From Streptomyces silvae (GTDB lineage Bacteria; Actinomycetota; Actinomycetes; Streptomycetales; Streptomycetaceae), in contig NZ_JAERUC010000192.1 of NCBI RefSeq assembly GCF_016745505.1, positions 1 to 60,556 on the forward strand: 60,556 nucleotides of DNA, in the 5' to 3' direction. The first letter of the stretch is position 1. Each line of letters starts with the position of its first letter. Positions 53,365 through 60,556 of the stretch are shown piece by piece. The position numbers were made by a program, and so were the translations under genes. The notes under the pieces were generated by a model. It had not been told where the DNA came from and did no database searches. It saw only the letters and a program-made list of their open reading frames with translations.

Positions 53365-54744
53365 ATGACCGAAAGTTCCGTGCACCCCGCCCTCTGGCCC
53401 GCCCCCCGAGCGACCGGGGCCGTCGACGCGACCGTCACCGTGCCCGGATCGAAGTCGGTCACCAACCGCGCGCTCGTCCTGGCCTCGCTGTCCTCCGAGC
53501 CGGGCTGGCTGCGCCGCCCGCTGCGCTCGCGCGACACCCTGCTGATGGCCCAGGCGCTCCGCGCCATGGGCGTGGGCATCGAGGAGGGCGTGGGCCCGGA
53601 CGGCTCGGGCGAGGCCTGGCGGGTCATCCCCGCGGGTCTGCACGGACCGGCCCAGGTGGACGTCGGCAACGCGGGCACGGTGATGCGCTTCCTGCCGCCC
53701 GTGGCCTGCCTCGCGGACGGCCCGGTCCACTTCGACGGCGACCCGCGGTCCTACGAGCGGCCCCTGCACGGAGTGATCGACGCGCTGAAGTCGCTGGGCG
53801 CCCGGATCGACGACGACGGCCGGGGGACGCTGCCCCTGACCGTGCACGGCGCGGGCGCGCTGGACGGCGGCCCGGTCTCCATCGACGCCTCCTCGTCCTC
53901 CCAGTTCGTCTCCGCGCTGCTGCTGTCCGCGCCCCGGTTCAACCAGGGCGTGGAGGTGCGGCACACCGGCTCGGCGCTGCCCTCGATGCCGCACATCCGG
54001 ATGACCGTCGACATGCTGCGCTCGGTCGGCGCCCAGGTCGACGAGCCGGAGTCGGGCGGCGAGCCCGATGTCTGGCGGGTCTCCCCCTCCGCCCTGCTGG
54101 GCCGCGACCTGACCGTCGAACCCGACCTCTCCAACGCCCAGCCGTTCCTGGCCGCCGCACTGGTGACCGGCGGCCGGGTCACCGTCCCCGACTGGCCGCT
54201 GCGGACCACCCAGCCGGGTGACGCGCTGCGCGAGATCTTCACCGCAATGGGTGGCGCGTGCGAGCTGACCGAGCGCGGACTCACCTTCACGGGAACGGGC
54301 TCGGTCCACGGCATCGACGTCGACCTGAGCGAGGTCGGCGAGCTGACCCCGGGCATCGCGGCCCTCGCCGCCCTCGCGGACTCCCCGTCCACCCTGCGCG
54401 GCGTCGCCCATCTGCGGCTGCACGAGACGGACCGGCTGGCGGCCCTCACCAAGGAGATCAACGGCCTCGGCGGCGACGTCACGGAGACCGCCGACGGCCT
54501 CCGGATCAACCCCCGCCCGCTGCACGGCGGCACCTTCCACACGTACGACGACCACCGCATGGCGACGGCGGGCGCGATCATCGGCCTCGCCGTGGCGGGG
54601 GTGGAGATCGAGAACGTCGCCACGACCGCCAAGACGCTGCCGGACTTCCCGGACATGTGGACCGGCATGCTCGGGGAGCCCTCCGGCGCCGTCGGCGTCT
54701 CGTCCGGGGCGCTCGGTGCCCCCGCCGCACGGCGCGGGGTCTGA
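53365..54744 (+). CDS. aroA: 3-phosphoshikimate 1-carboxyvinyltransferase (EPSP synthase)
   Basis: A 459-residue shikimate-pathway enzyme. VPGSKSVTNRALVLASL (PEP/S3P site), DVGNAGTVMRFLPP, SSSSQFVSALLLSAPRF and LRLHETDRLAALTKEI are diagnostic. The NAGTVMRF segment corresponds to the class I signature NAGTAMR. The ATG at 53365 is 7 nt after TAAAGT, so a leaderless mRNA is likely; GAGGGG abuts the ATG. The C-terminal tail (about 20 residues, Gly/Ala/Ser) looks disordered. rsgA starts 4 bp after the stop. Confidence 0.95.
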   Translation: MTESSVHPALWPAPRATGAVDATVTVPGSKSVTNRALVLASLSSEPGWLRRPLRSRDTLLMAQALRAMGVGIEEGVGPDGSGEAWRVIPAGLHGPAQVDVGNAGTVMRFLPPVACLADGPVHFDGDPRSYERPLHGVIDALKSLGARIDDDGRGTLPLTVHGAGALDGGPVSIDASSSSQFVSALLLSAPRFNQGVEVRHTGSALPSMPHIRMTVDMLRSVGAQVDEPESGGEPDVWRVSPSALLGRDLTVEPDLSNAQPFLAAALVTGGRVTVPDWPLRTTQPGDALREIFTAMGGACELTERGLTFTGTGSVHGIDVDLSEVGELTPGIAALAALADSPSTLRGVAHLRLHETDRLAALTKEINGLGGDVTETADGLRINPRPLHGGTFHTYDDHRMATAGAIIGLAVAGVEIENVATTAKTLPDFPDMWTGMLGEPSGAVGVSSGALGAPAARRGV

Positions 54745-54748
54745 GGAC

Positions 54749-55765
54749 ATGCGCCGTTACGGGAAGAACCCCGACGAGGACGACATCCGCGTCCGCCCCA
54801 ACCCCAAGGGCAACCGCCCCCGCACCCACACCCGCCCCAAGCACGAGGACGCCCAGGACGGCATGGTCCTGACCGTCGACCGGGGCAGGCTGACCTGCCT
54901 GGTCGAGGACCGTACGGTGACGGCGATGAAGGCCCGTGAACTGGGCCGGAAGGCCGCCGTGGTGGGCGACCGGGTCTCCCTGGTGGGCGACCTCTCCGGC
55001 GCCAAGGACACCCTGGCGCGCATCGTGCGGATCGGTGCGCGTACGTCGGTGCTGCGCCGCACGGCGGACGACGACGACCCGTTCGAGCGGGTGGTCGTCG
55101 CCAACGCCGACCAGCTGGCGATCGTCACCGCGCTCGCCGATCCCGAACCCCGCCCGCGCATGATCGACCGCTGTCTGGTCGCGGCGTACGACGGCGGGCT
55201 CACCCCGCTCCTGGTGCTGACCAAGTCGGACCTGGCCTCCGCGGACAAGCTCCTGGAGGCGTACACCCCGCTGGGGGTCCCCTACATCGTGACCAGCCGC
55301 GAGGAGCTGGAGAACGGGGACGCCGCCGACCAGGTGCGGGAACTGCTGAACGACCGGGTGACCGCCTTCGTCGGGCACTCCGGCGTCGGCAAGACGACCC
55401 TGGTCAACGCGCTGGTGCCGAAGGACCGGCGACGGACGACCGGGGTGGTCAACGCCGTCACGGGGCGCGGCAGGCACACCACGACGTCGGCGCTCGCCCT
55501 GCCGCTGCCGGACGGCCGCGGCTGGGTCGTCGACACCCCGGGCGTACGGTCGTTCGGGCTGCACCACGTCGATCCCTCACGGGTCATCAACGCCTTCCCC
55601 GATCTTCAGCCGGGCACGGAGAACTGCCCGCGCGGCTGCACGCACGACGGCCAGGAGCCGGAGTGCGCCCTGGACGCCTGGGTCGCGGAGGGACACGCCG
55701 ACCCGGCGCGCCTCGACTCGCTGCGGAGGCTGCTCTCCACCCGCGAGCGGCGCGAGGGCGACTGA
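54749..55765 (+). CDS. rsgA: Ribosome small-subunit-dependent GTPase RsgA
   Basis: A 338-residue circularly permuted GTPase that helps late 30S maturation. Order: OB fold (about 40-105), G4 LTKSDLA, G1 GHSGVGKTTLVNAL, G2 GRGRHTT, G3 DTPGVRSFG, then a C-terminal zinc region NCPRGCTHDGQEPEC. The N-terminal 35 residues are basic and disordered. Four bases after aroA, so co-transcribed. Confidence 0.95.
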   Translation: MRRYGKNPDEDDIRVRPNPKGNRPRTHTRPKHEDAQDGMVLTVDRGRLTCLVEDRTVTAMKARELGRKAAVVGDRVSLVGDLSGAKDTLARIVRIGARTSVLRRTADDDDPFERVVVANADQLAIVTALADPEPRPRMIDRCLVAAYDGGLTPLLVLTKSDLASADKLLEAYTPLGVPYIVTSREELENGDAADQVRELLNDRVTAFVGHSGVGKTTLVNALVPKDRRRTTGVVNAVTGRGRHTTTSALALPLPDGRGWVVDTPGVRSFGLHHVDPSRVINAFPDLQPGTENCPRGCTHDGQEPECALDAWVAEGHADPARLDSLRRLLSTRERREGD

Positions 55766-55826
55766 GGCAACGGCGGCGCCACCGCCCGACTCGCGCACGT
55801 TTGCGGGCTCCCAGGGCTGGTAAGGG

Positions 55827-55877
55827 CATAATCGCGCAAGCGAGACGAAGCGTCACCTACGTGGGAGGCACCTGACG
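55827..55877 (+). promoter_or_regulatory. Promoter and structured leader of the SMR gene
   Basis: CATAAT (55827-55832) is a good -10; the -35 is unclear. The leader carries CGC-GCAA-GCG (GNRA tetraloop) and GACG-AAG-CGTC hairpins, then GGGAGG 9 nt before the ATG. I could not match it to a known guanidine riboswitch class. Confidence 0.45.
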
Positions 55878-56201
55878 ATGGCGTGGTTGCTGGTCGTGGT
55901 CGCCGGACTGCTGGAGACCGGCTTCGCCGTGTGTCTGAAGCTTTCGCACGGGTTCACCCGGCTCTGGCCGACGATCGCGTTCTGCGCGTTCGCCCTCGGC
56001 AGCTTCGGTCTGCTGACGATGGCTCTGAAGAAGCTCGACGTCGGCCCGGCGTACGCGGTCTGGACGGGCATCGGGGCGGCGGGGACGGCGATCTACGGGA
56101 TGGTCTTCCTCGACGACGTGGTCTCCACGCTCAAGCTGGTGTCGATCTCGCTGGTGATCATCGGTGTGATCGGACTGCAGCTGTCGGGGTCGACGCACTG
56201 A
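55878..56201 (+). CDS. Small multidrug resistance transporter (EmrE/SugE/Gdx family)
   Basis: A 107-residue protein with four transmembrane helices and the essential Glu in the first (GLLETGFAVCLKLSHG). WPTIAFCAFALGSFGLLTMALKKL and AYAVWTGIGAAGTAIYG resemble SugE/Gdx guanidinium exporters more than EmrE, since the first helix reads ETGFAVCLK. Its 3' end overlaps the TetR gene by 44 bp on the opposite strand. Confidence 0.88.
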   Translation: MAWLLVVVAGLLETGFAVCLKLSHGFTRLWPTIAFCAFALGSFGLLTMALKKLDVGPAYAVWTGIGAAGTAIYGMVFLDDVVSTLKLVSISLVIIGVIGLQLSGSTH

Positions 56202-56745
56202 CCCCGTGGGCGGTCACGGAGTCCGCCGGCACCAGGGCGTACGAGAGGGCGAGCCTGAGCGCGATCTCGCAGGTCAGCGCCAGATCCGCCGCGTCGCGCG
56301 GCGGCGCTTGCCGCCCCAGCGCGGCCACGGCACGGTCCCGGACCAGCGTGAGCAGCTCGGTGGGCGTGGGCAGTGCCGTGTCCGTACGCCCGCCGTCGGG
56401 CGGGTGTCCCGGTCGGGGCAGGTGCTCGCCCCAGACCCCCGTGAGCAGGGCCATGACCAGGACGTTCGCGCGGGCCGCCCGGACCGTCCAGCGGGCGAGC
56501 TCCGCGGGGCCGTCCCCCCGGACGCGGCCGTCGCCGAGCGTCCGGTCCACCCCGGCCAGATAGCCGTCGGCCGCGCGCCGGACCAGCGCGTGGGCCAGCC
56601 CGTCCTTGCTGCCGAACTCGTTGTAGAGGGTCTGCCGGGAGACCCCGGCCCGCGCCGCCACGTCGACCATGCGCACGGCCGTCCAGGGCCGGGTGCGCAG
56701 CGCCGACTGAGCGGAGTCCAGCAGTGCTTCTCGCGCCGATGGCAT
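56158..56745 (-). CDS. TetR-family regulator
   Basis: A 195-residue repressor-type protein. The helix-turn-helix is VDVAARAGVSRQTLYNEFGSKDGLAHAL (about 28-55); the remaining helices form the ligand domain. The ATG at 56745 has GGGAGG 5 nt upstream. Convergent with the SMR transporter gene and overlapping its last 44 bp, so it is a candidate regulator of it, although its own operator is not evident. Confidence 0.85.
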   Translation of the reverse strand: MPSAREALLDSAQSALRTRPWTAVRMVDVAARAGVSRQTLYNEFGSKDGLAHALVRRAADGYLAGVDRTLGDGRVRGDGPAELARWTVRAARANVLVMALLTGVWGEHLPRPGHPPDGGRTDTALPTPTELLTLVRDRAVAALGRQAPPRDAADLALTCEIALRLALSYALVPADSVTAHGVSASTPTAAVRSHR

Positions 56746-56861
56746 CGTCGCCTCCCACGCCGGGGACCTGCGCATCAGAGTTGAGGCGCCCGGAGGCACT
56801 GTCAAGGGTCCGCGCACGGGGCCGTGTAGCCCGGGAGGGTGCCGGTGGATACTGTGACGGC

Positions 56862-57662
56862 ATGCCCGACTACCACGATGATCTGCGCCTCGCCCACGTA
56901 CTGGCGGACGCCGCCGACGCGGCGACGATGGACCGGTTCAAGGCTCTGGACCTCAAGGTCGAGACCAAGCCGGACATGACCCCGGTGAGCGAGGCCGACA
57001 AACACGCGGAGGAGCTGATCCGCGGTCACCTGCACCGGGCACGTCCGCGCGACGCGATCCTCGGCGAGGAGTACGGGATCGAGGGCACCGGTCCGCGGCG
57101 CTGGGTCGTCGACCCGATCGACGGCACCAAGAACTACGTACGGGGTGTCCCCGTCTGGGCGACGCTGATCTCCTTGATGGAGGCGGGCGAGGACGGCTTC
57201 CAGCCGGTGGTGGGCGTGGTGTCGGCCCCCGCGCTGAGCCGCCGCTGGTGGGCGGCGAAGGGCGCCGGCGCGTTCTCCGGCCGCAGCCTGACGTCCGCGA
57301 CGCGGCTGCACGTGTCGAAGGTCGAGCGGATCGCGGACTCCTCGTTCGCGTACGCCTCGATGACGGGCTGGGAGGAGCAGGGCCGCCTGGACGGCTTCAT
57401 GGACCTGACGCGGGCCGTCTGGCGCACCCGCGGCTACGGGGACTTCTGGCCGTACATGATGGTCGCCGAGGGTTCGGTGGACATCTGTGCGGAGCCGGAG
57501 CTCTCCCTGTGGGACATGGCGGCGAACGCGATCATCGTCCAGGAGGCGGGCGGCCAGTTCACGAGCCTGGACGGCGTCCCGGGCCCGGGCGGCGGCAACG
57601 CCGCGGCGTCCAACGGCCTGCTCCACCACGAGCTGCTCGGCTATCTGAACCAGCGCTACTAG
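56862..57662 (+). CDS. hisN: Histidinol-phosphatase (inositol-monophosphatase fold)
   Basis: A 266-residue Mg-dependent phosphatase for the penultimate step of histidine synthesis. AILGEEYG, VVDPIDGTKNYVRG and LSLWDMAANAIIVQEAGG carry the metal ligands of the IMPase family. Length and sequence match actinobacterial HisN as I recall it. ATG 7 nt after TACTGT with no ribosome-binding site: probably leaderless. Confidence 0.9.
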   Translation: MPDYHDDLRLAHVLADAADAATMDRFKALDLKVETKPDMTPVSEADKHAEELIRGHLHRARPRDAILGEEYGIEGTGPRRWVVDPIDGTKNYVRGVPVWATLISLMEAGEDGFQPVVGVVSAPALSRRWWAAKGAGAFSGRSLTSATRLHVSKVERIADSSFAYASMTGWEEQGRLDGFMDLTRAVWRTRGYGDFWPYMMVAEGSVDICAEPELSLWDMAANAIIVQEAGGQFTSLDGVPGPGGGNAAASNGLLHHELLGYLNQRY

Positions 57663-57781
57663 GAAGCGGCGTGCGGGTCGGCGCGGGCCGGCGCGCGGGC
57701 CGGGGCGCGCGAGCTCGTCCCGCGCCCTCTTGTTGAGTCCCCTCGCGGGTGCCACTCTGAGAGTCCCCCCACTTGTGAACT

Positions 57782-57797
57782 TGTGAATTCCCTCACG
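57782..57797. promoter_or_regulatory. Crp-type box upstream of the CBS-domain gene
   Basis: TGTGA-ATTCCC-TCACG, one mismatch from TGTGA-N6-TCACA, 43 bp before the gene start. A direct repeat (CTTGTGAA twice) overlaps its left half. Confidence 0.55.
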
Positions 57798-57839
57798 AGG
57801 GGCTCCACAGGTCACTTCTCGAAGGAGGTGGCTCCTCGC

Positions 57840-58241
57840 ATGCTCGTCCGTGACGCCATGAGCACCCTGGTCCTCACCATCGGCCCGGCCCACACGCTCC
57901 GGCAGGCGGCCCGGCTGATGTCGGCCCGCCGTGTCGGAGCGGCCGTCGTCCACGACCCCGACACCTGCGGCCTCGGCATCCTCACCGAGCGCGACATCCT
58001 CGACGCCGTCGGCGCCGGGCTGGATCCCGATGCCGAGACCGCGTCCACCCACACCACCACCGACGTGGTCTTCGCCTCTCCCGCGTGGACCCTGGAGGAG
58101 GCGGCCGAAGCCATGACGCACGGCGGCTTCCGGCATCTGATCGTGCTGGACGGGGACGGCCCCGTCGGCATCGTCTCGGTGCGCGACATCATCAGGTGCT
58201 GGGCGCCCGTCCGGCGGCCCCGCCCCGAAATGGCCCTCTGA
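57840..58241 (+). CDS. Tandem CBS-domain protein
   Basis: A 133-residue protein consisting of two CBS motifs (RDAMSTLVLTIGPAHTLRQAARLM with GILTERDIL, and ASPAWTLEEAAEAM with GIVSVRDII), which pair to bind adenosine nucleotides. Such small proteins sense energy state; the partner is unknown. The ribosome-binding site GGAGG can be masked by a small hairpin, AGGAG-GTGG-CTCCT (57823-57836). Confidence 0.87.
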   Translation: MLVRDAMSTLVLTIGPAHTLRQAARLMSARRVGAAVVHDPDTCGLGILTERDILDAVGAGLDPDAETASTHTTTDVVFASPAWTLEEAAEAMTHGGFRHLIVLDGDGPVGIVSVRDIIRCWAPVRRPRPEMAL

Positions 58242-58344
58242 CCCCGCGCACCACCGCCCCCGTACGCACGGTCCGTACGCGCCATCCGTACGCATCACCC
58301 GTGGGGCGCGCCATCCTTACGCGCCCCCGTCCGCGGACGACAGC

Positions 58345-58383
58345 GGGCCGGACCCCCGGGAGAACCTCCCGGGAATCCGGCCC
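58345..58383. terminator. Terminator between CBS gene and catalase
   Basis: GGGCCGGA (58345-58352) with TCCGGCCC (58376-58383), internal loop CC/AA, then CCCGGGAG (58355-58362) with CTCCCGGG (58366-58373), loop AAC. Suited to both convergent genes. Confidence 0.8.
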
Positions 58384-58406
58384 ACCACCTACGGCAAGCG
58401 CCCGTC

Positions 58407-59876
58407 TCAGCCGCGCAGGGCCTGGACCGCGGCCTCCAGCCGCTTGCCGAAGTCTCCGTCGGCCTGACGGAAGTTGTCGATCGCGCGCTCGGCGATGTCG
58501 TCGCGCGAGACCTTGGAGATGAAGCCGGAGAGGTTGTCGATCAGACGGACCTTCTCCTCCTCCGTCATCAGCCGGTAGAGGTTGCCGGCCTGCACGAAGT
58601 CGTTGTCCTCGGCGTGGACCGGCGTCTCGTGGTTGCCCGTGCCGCCCGTGACGGGAACGGGCTGCCAGAGCGGCCGGTCCGTCTGGAACGGGCCGCCGAA
58701 GCTGTTCGGCTCGTAGTTCTTCGCGCCCTTGTGACGGCCGTCGTACAGATAGCCGTCACGGCTGTGGGTGCGCGCCTCGGTGGCGTGCGGACGGTTCACC
58801 GGCAGGTGGTCGGCGTTGATGCCGACGCGGTAGCGGTGGGCGTCGCCGTACGCGAAGAGACGGCCCTGGAGCATCTTGTCGGGGGACGGGCCGATGCCGG
58901 GCACGAAGTGCGACGGGCTGAAGATCGACTGCTCGACCTCGGCGAAGACGTTCTCCGGGTTGCGGTTGAGCTCCAGCTTGCCGATCTCGATCGGCGGGTA
59001 GTCCGCGTGCGGCCACACCTTGGTGAGGTCGAACGGGTTGAAGCGGTACGTCGCCGCCTCGGCCGCCGGCATGATCTGGACCTGCACCGTCCAGGTCGGG
59101 AAGTCACCACGCTCGATGGACTCGCGCAGGTCGCGCTGGTGGCTGTCCGGGTCCACACCGGAGAGGCGGACGGCCTCCTCGGTGGTGAGGTTCTTGATGC
59201 CCTGGTCGGTCTTGAAGTGGTACTTGACCCAGAAGACCTCGCCGGCCTCGTTGTTCCACTGGAACGTGTGCGAGCCGAAGCCGTCCATGTGACGGTACGA
59301 GGCCGGAATGCCCCGGTCGCCGAAGAGCCAGGTCACCTGGTGCGTGGACTCGGGCGACAGACCCCAGAAGTCCCAGACGTTGTCCGCCTCCTGCGAGCCG
59401 GTGTACGGGTCGCGCTTCTGGGTGTGGATGAAGTCGGGGAACTTGATCGCGTCCCGGATGAAGAACACCGGGGTGTTGTTGCCGACGAGGTCGTAGTTGC
59501 CCTCCTCGGTGTAGAACTTCAGCGCCCAGCCGCGCGGGTCACGCGCCGCGTCGGCGGAGCCGAGGTTGCCCGCCACGGTGGAGAAGCGCAGGAAGGTCTC
59601 GGTCTCCTTGCCGACCTCCGAGAGGAACTTCGCCCGCGTCCACTGCGAGACGTCCCGGGTCAGCGTGAAGGTGCCGTACGCACCGGCGCCGCGGGCGTGC
59701 ACGACCCGCTCCGGGATTCGCTCGCGGTTGAAGTGGGCGAGCTTCTCCAGAAGCGCCTGGTCCTGAACGAGAACCGGTCCACCCGGGCCAGCGGTCTCGC
59801 TGTTCTGATTGTCGGCCACCGGAGCGCCGGCCTCCGTGGTGAGCGGTCCCTGAGTCACGCGCGCCTCCTGCGTCAT
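58407..59876 (-). CDS. katA: Monofunctional haem catalase
   Basis: A 489-residue small-subunit (clade 3) catalase. Catalytic His lies in ERIPERVVHARGAGAYG, Asn in LVGNNTPVFFIRD and the haem-ligand Tyr in RLFAYGDAHRYRVG. An N-terminal arm of about 35 residues precedes the barrel. ATG at 59876 starts MTQEARVTQG with AGGAC upstream. Divergent from a Fur-family repressor; strong promoter and palindrome lie between, so H2O2-induced expression is expected. Confidence 0.96.
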   Translation of the reverse strand: MTQEARVTQGPLTTEAGAPVADNQNSETAGPGGPVLVQDQALLEKLAHFNRERIPERVVHARGAGAYGTFTLTRDVSQWTRAKFLSEVGKETETFLRFSTVAGNLGSADAARDPRGWALKFYTEEGNYDLVGNNTPVFFIRDAIKFPDFIHTQKRDPYTGSQEADNVWDFWGLSPESTHQVTWLFGDRGIPASYRHMDGFGSHTFQWNNEAGEVFWVKYHFKTDQGIKNLTTEEAVRLSGVDPDSHQRDLRESIERGDFPTWTVQVQIMPAAEAATYRFNPFDLTKVWPHADYPPIEIGKLELNRNPENVFAEVEQSIFSPSHFVPGIGPSPDKMLQGRLFAYGDAHRYRVGINADHLPVNRPHATEARTHSRDGYLYDGRHKGAKNYEPNSFGGPFQTDRPLWQPVPVTGGTGNHETPVHAEDNDFVQAGNLYRLMTEEEKVRLIDNLSGFISKVSRDDIAERAIDNFRQADGDFGKRLEAAVQALRG

Positions 59877-59946
59877 GTCCTGCACAGCGTCGTTCCCTGT
59901 GCAGCCTGTTCTCGGCCGCAGCCTGTCCTTGGCCAGTACGTCAACG

Positions 59947-59974
59947 ATCCTACAATGGACTTTGTCCAAGTCAA
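59947..59974 (-). promoter_or_regulatory. katA promoter with probable CatR operator
   Basis: Reverse strand: -35 TTGACT (59974-59969), 16 bp, -10 TAGGAT (59952-59947). Within the spacer lies the perfect inverted repeat TGGAC-N3-GTCCA (59956-59968). A Fur-family repressor bound here would block RNA polymerase. Confidence 0.75.
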
Positions 59975-60034
59975 GCAGCCATCTAAAGTCACACCGACTC
60001 GGGACTCGGGGCCGTCCACTGTTACCCTGGGCCC

Positions 60035-60454
60035 ATGAGTGACCTCCTGGAACGACTTCGTGGACGCGGCTGGCGCATGACGGCACAGCGGCGCGTGGTG
60101 GCCGAGGTTCTCGAAGGGGACCATGTGCATCTGACGGCGGACGAGGTCCACGCGCGGGCCGTCGACCGGCTGCCCGAGATCTCCCGGGCCACCGTGTACA
60201 ACACGCTGGGCGAGATGGTGTCCCTCGGCGAGGTCATCGAGGTCACCACCGACCGCCGGGCGAAGCGGTACGACCCGAACGCCCACCGCCCCCACCACCA
60301 CCTGGTGTGCGGGCGCTGCGGGGCCATCCGGGACGTACACCCGTCCGGCAACCCGCTGGCGGACCTGCCCGACGACGAGCGCTTCGGCTTCACCGTCTCG
60401 GACGTCGAGGTCACCTACCGCGGCATCTGCCCGAACTGCGCGGCCACGGCCTGA
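60035..60454 (+). CDS. Fur-family peroxide-sensing repressor (CatR/PerR-like)
   Basis: A 139-residue metalloregulator. Winged helix SRATVYNTLGEMVSLGEVIEV; HRPHHHLVCGRCGAIRDVH supplies the His-rich regulatory site and the first CxxC, and CPNC near the C-terminus the second CxxC of the structural zinc site. Divergent from katA, as CatR is from catA in S. coelicolor. The ATG lies close to a TTACCCT -10-like box without a ribosome-binding site, so the transcript may be leaderless. Zur or Nur function is less likely given the catalase neighbour. Confidence 0.88.
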   Translation: MSDLLERLRGRGWRMTAQRRVVAEVLEGDHVHLTADEVHARAVDRLPEISRATVYNTLGEMVSLGEVIEVTTDRRAKRYDPNAHRPHHHLVCGRCGAIRDVHPSGNPLADLPDDERFGFTVSDVEVTYRGICPNCAATA

Positions 60455-60465
60455 GACACCTGCAC

Positions 60466-60506
60466 CCCGGATCCTGAGGTTCGCCCGCGCGGCCTCAGGA
60501 TCCGGG
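60466..60506 (+). terminator. Terminator after the Fur-family gene
   Basis: CCCGGATCCTGAGG (60466-60479) with exact complement (60493-60506), then CCTTTGC. Perfect 14-bp stem, 13-nt loop. Confidence 0.8.
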
Positions 60507-60530
60507 CCTTTGCACGGGCATACGACAGAG

Positions 60531-60556
60531 GCCCGGATCCTCGAAAGGATCCGGGC
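60531..60556. terminator. Second hairpin at window end, related to the first
   Basis: GCCCGGATCCT (60531-60541), loop CGAA, AGGATCCGGGC (60546-60556). Shares CCCGGATCCT with the previous hairpin, so arms of the two can pair with each other. May terminate a convergent gene outside the window. Confidence 0.6.

Noticed and set aside
55766..55877. Guanidine-I, -II or -III riboswitch
   Set aside because: The conserved core sequences of those classes, as I know them, are not found; kept only as an unassigned structured leader.

Overview
The window is about 60.6 kb of chromosomal core DNA from a Streptomyces. The evidence is very high GC with strong third-position GC bias, WhiB-family and sigma-R/RsrA genes, nickel superoxide dismutase, the dasABC/dasR chitin-sugar system, snapalysin, and many genes whose start codon lies about 7 bases after a -10-like box (leaderless transcripts). 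From memory, gene order closely follows the S. coelicolor SCO5206-SCO5261 region. I see no insertion sequence, prophage, CRISPR array or tRNA.

Layout. 0.1-12.8 kb: malic enzyme; a polar amino-acid ABC transporter; a methyltransferase; a CGNR regulator overlapping tail to tail with sodX, which is divergent from sodN; several small metabolic genes; a divergent LysR/snapalysin pair. 12.9-15.5 kb: a two-gene operon encoding a family 2B encapsulin shell (cyclic-nucleotide-binding-domain type, EshA/EshB-like) and its likely polyprenyl diphosphate synthase cargo, with strong hairpins between them. 15.8-25.8 kb: a questin-oxidase-like gene, an FAD oxidase, NsrR with flavohaemoglobin and two 23-bp operators, an amidase, a PLP enzyme, a Na+/H+ antiporter, and an anti-sigma/sigma pair of the SigH type. 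26-29.2 kb: diacylglycerol kinase, wblE (WhiB1-like) with a Crp-type box, and a PdtaS-type kinase. 29.2-36.4 kb: the DasR locus (an sRNA matching scr5239 in position, nagB, dasD-dasC-dasB-dasA, dasR), with four DasR-box candidates.

36.5-44.1 kb: a DUF3311/sodium-solute symporter pair; then class Ia ribonucleotide reductase nrdAB behind paired NrdR boxes and a cobalamin riboswitch; then an nrdS-like regulator with its own palindromic operator, separated by a small reverse-strand gene. 44.1-52.5 kb, mostly reverse strand: a zinc peptidase, peptide deformylase, a TPR protein, a translationally coupled HD / HD-GYP pair, rsrA-sigR with a sigma-R-dependent promoter, a hydrolase and a YedK/HMCES protein. 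52.5-60.5 kb: a membrane metalloprotease, aroA, rsgA, an SMR transporter with a TetR regulator, hisN, a CBS-domain protein, and a catalase divergent from a Fur-family (CatR/PerR-like) repressor.

The theme is stress and nutrient signalling: oxidative and thiol stress (SodN, KatA/CatR, SigR/RsrA), nitrosative stress (NsrR/Hmp), osmotic or general stress (SigH type), GlcNAc sensing (DasR, scr5239) and B12/dNTP sensing (NrdR, riboswitch). The most unusual assembly is the encapsulin-prenyltransferase operon. Functional calls come from reading translated sequence and from family knowledge; no database search was run.
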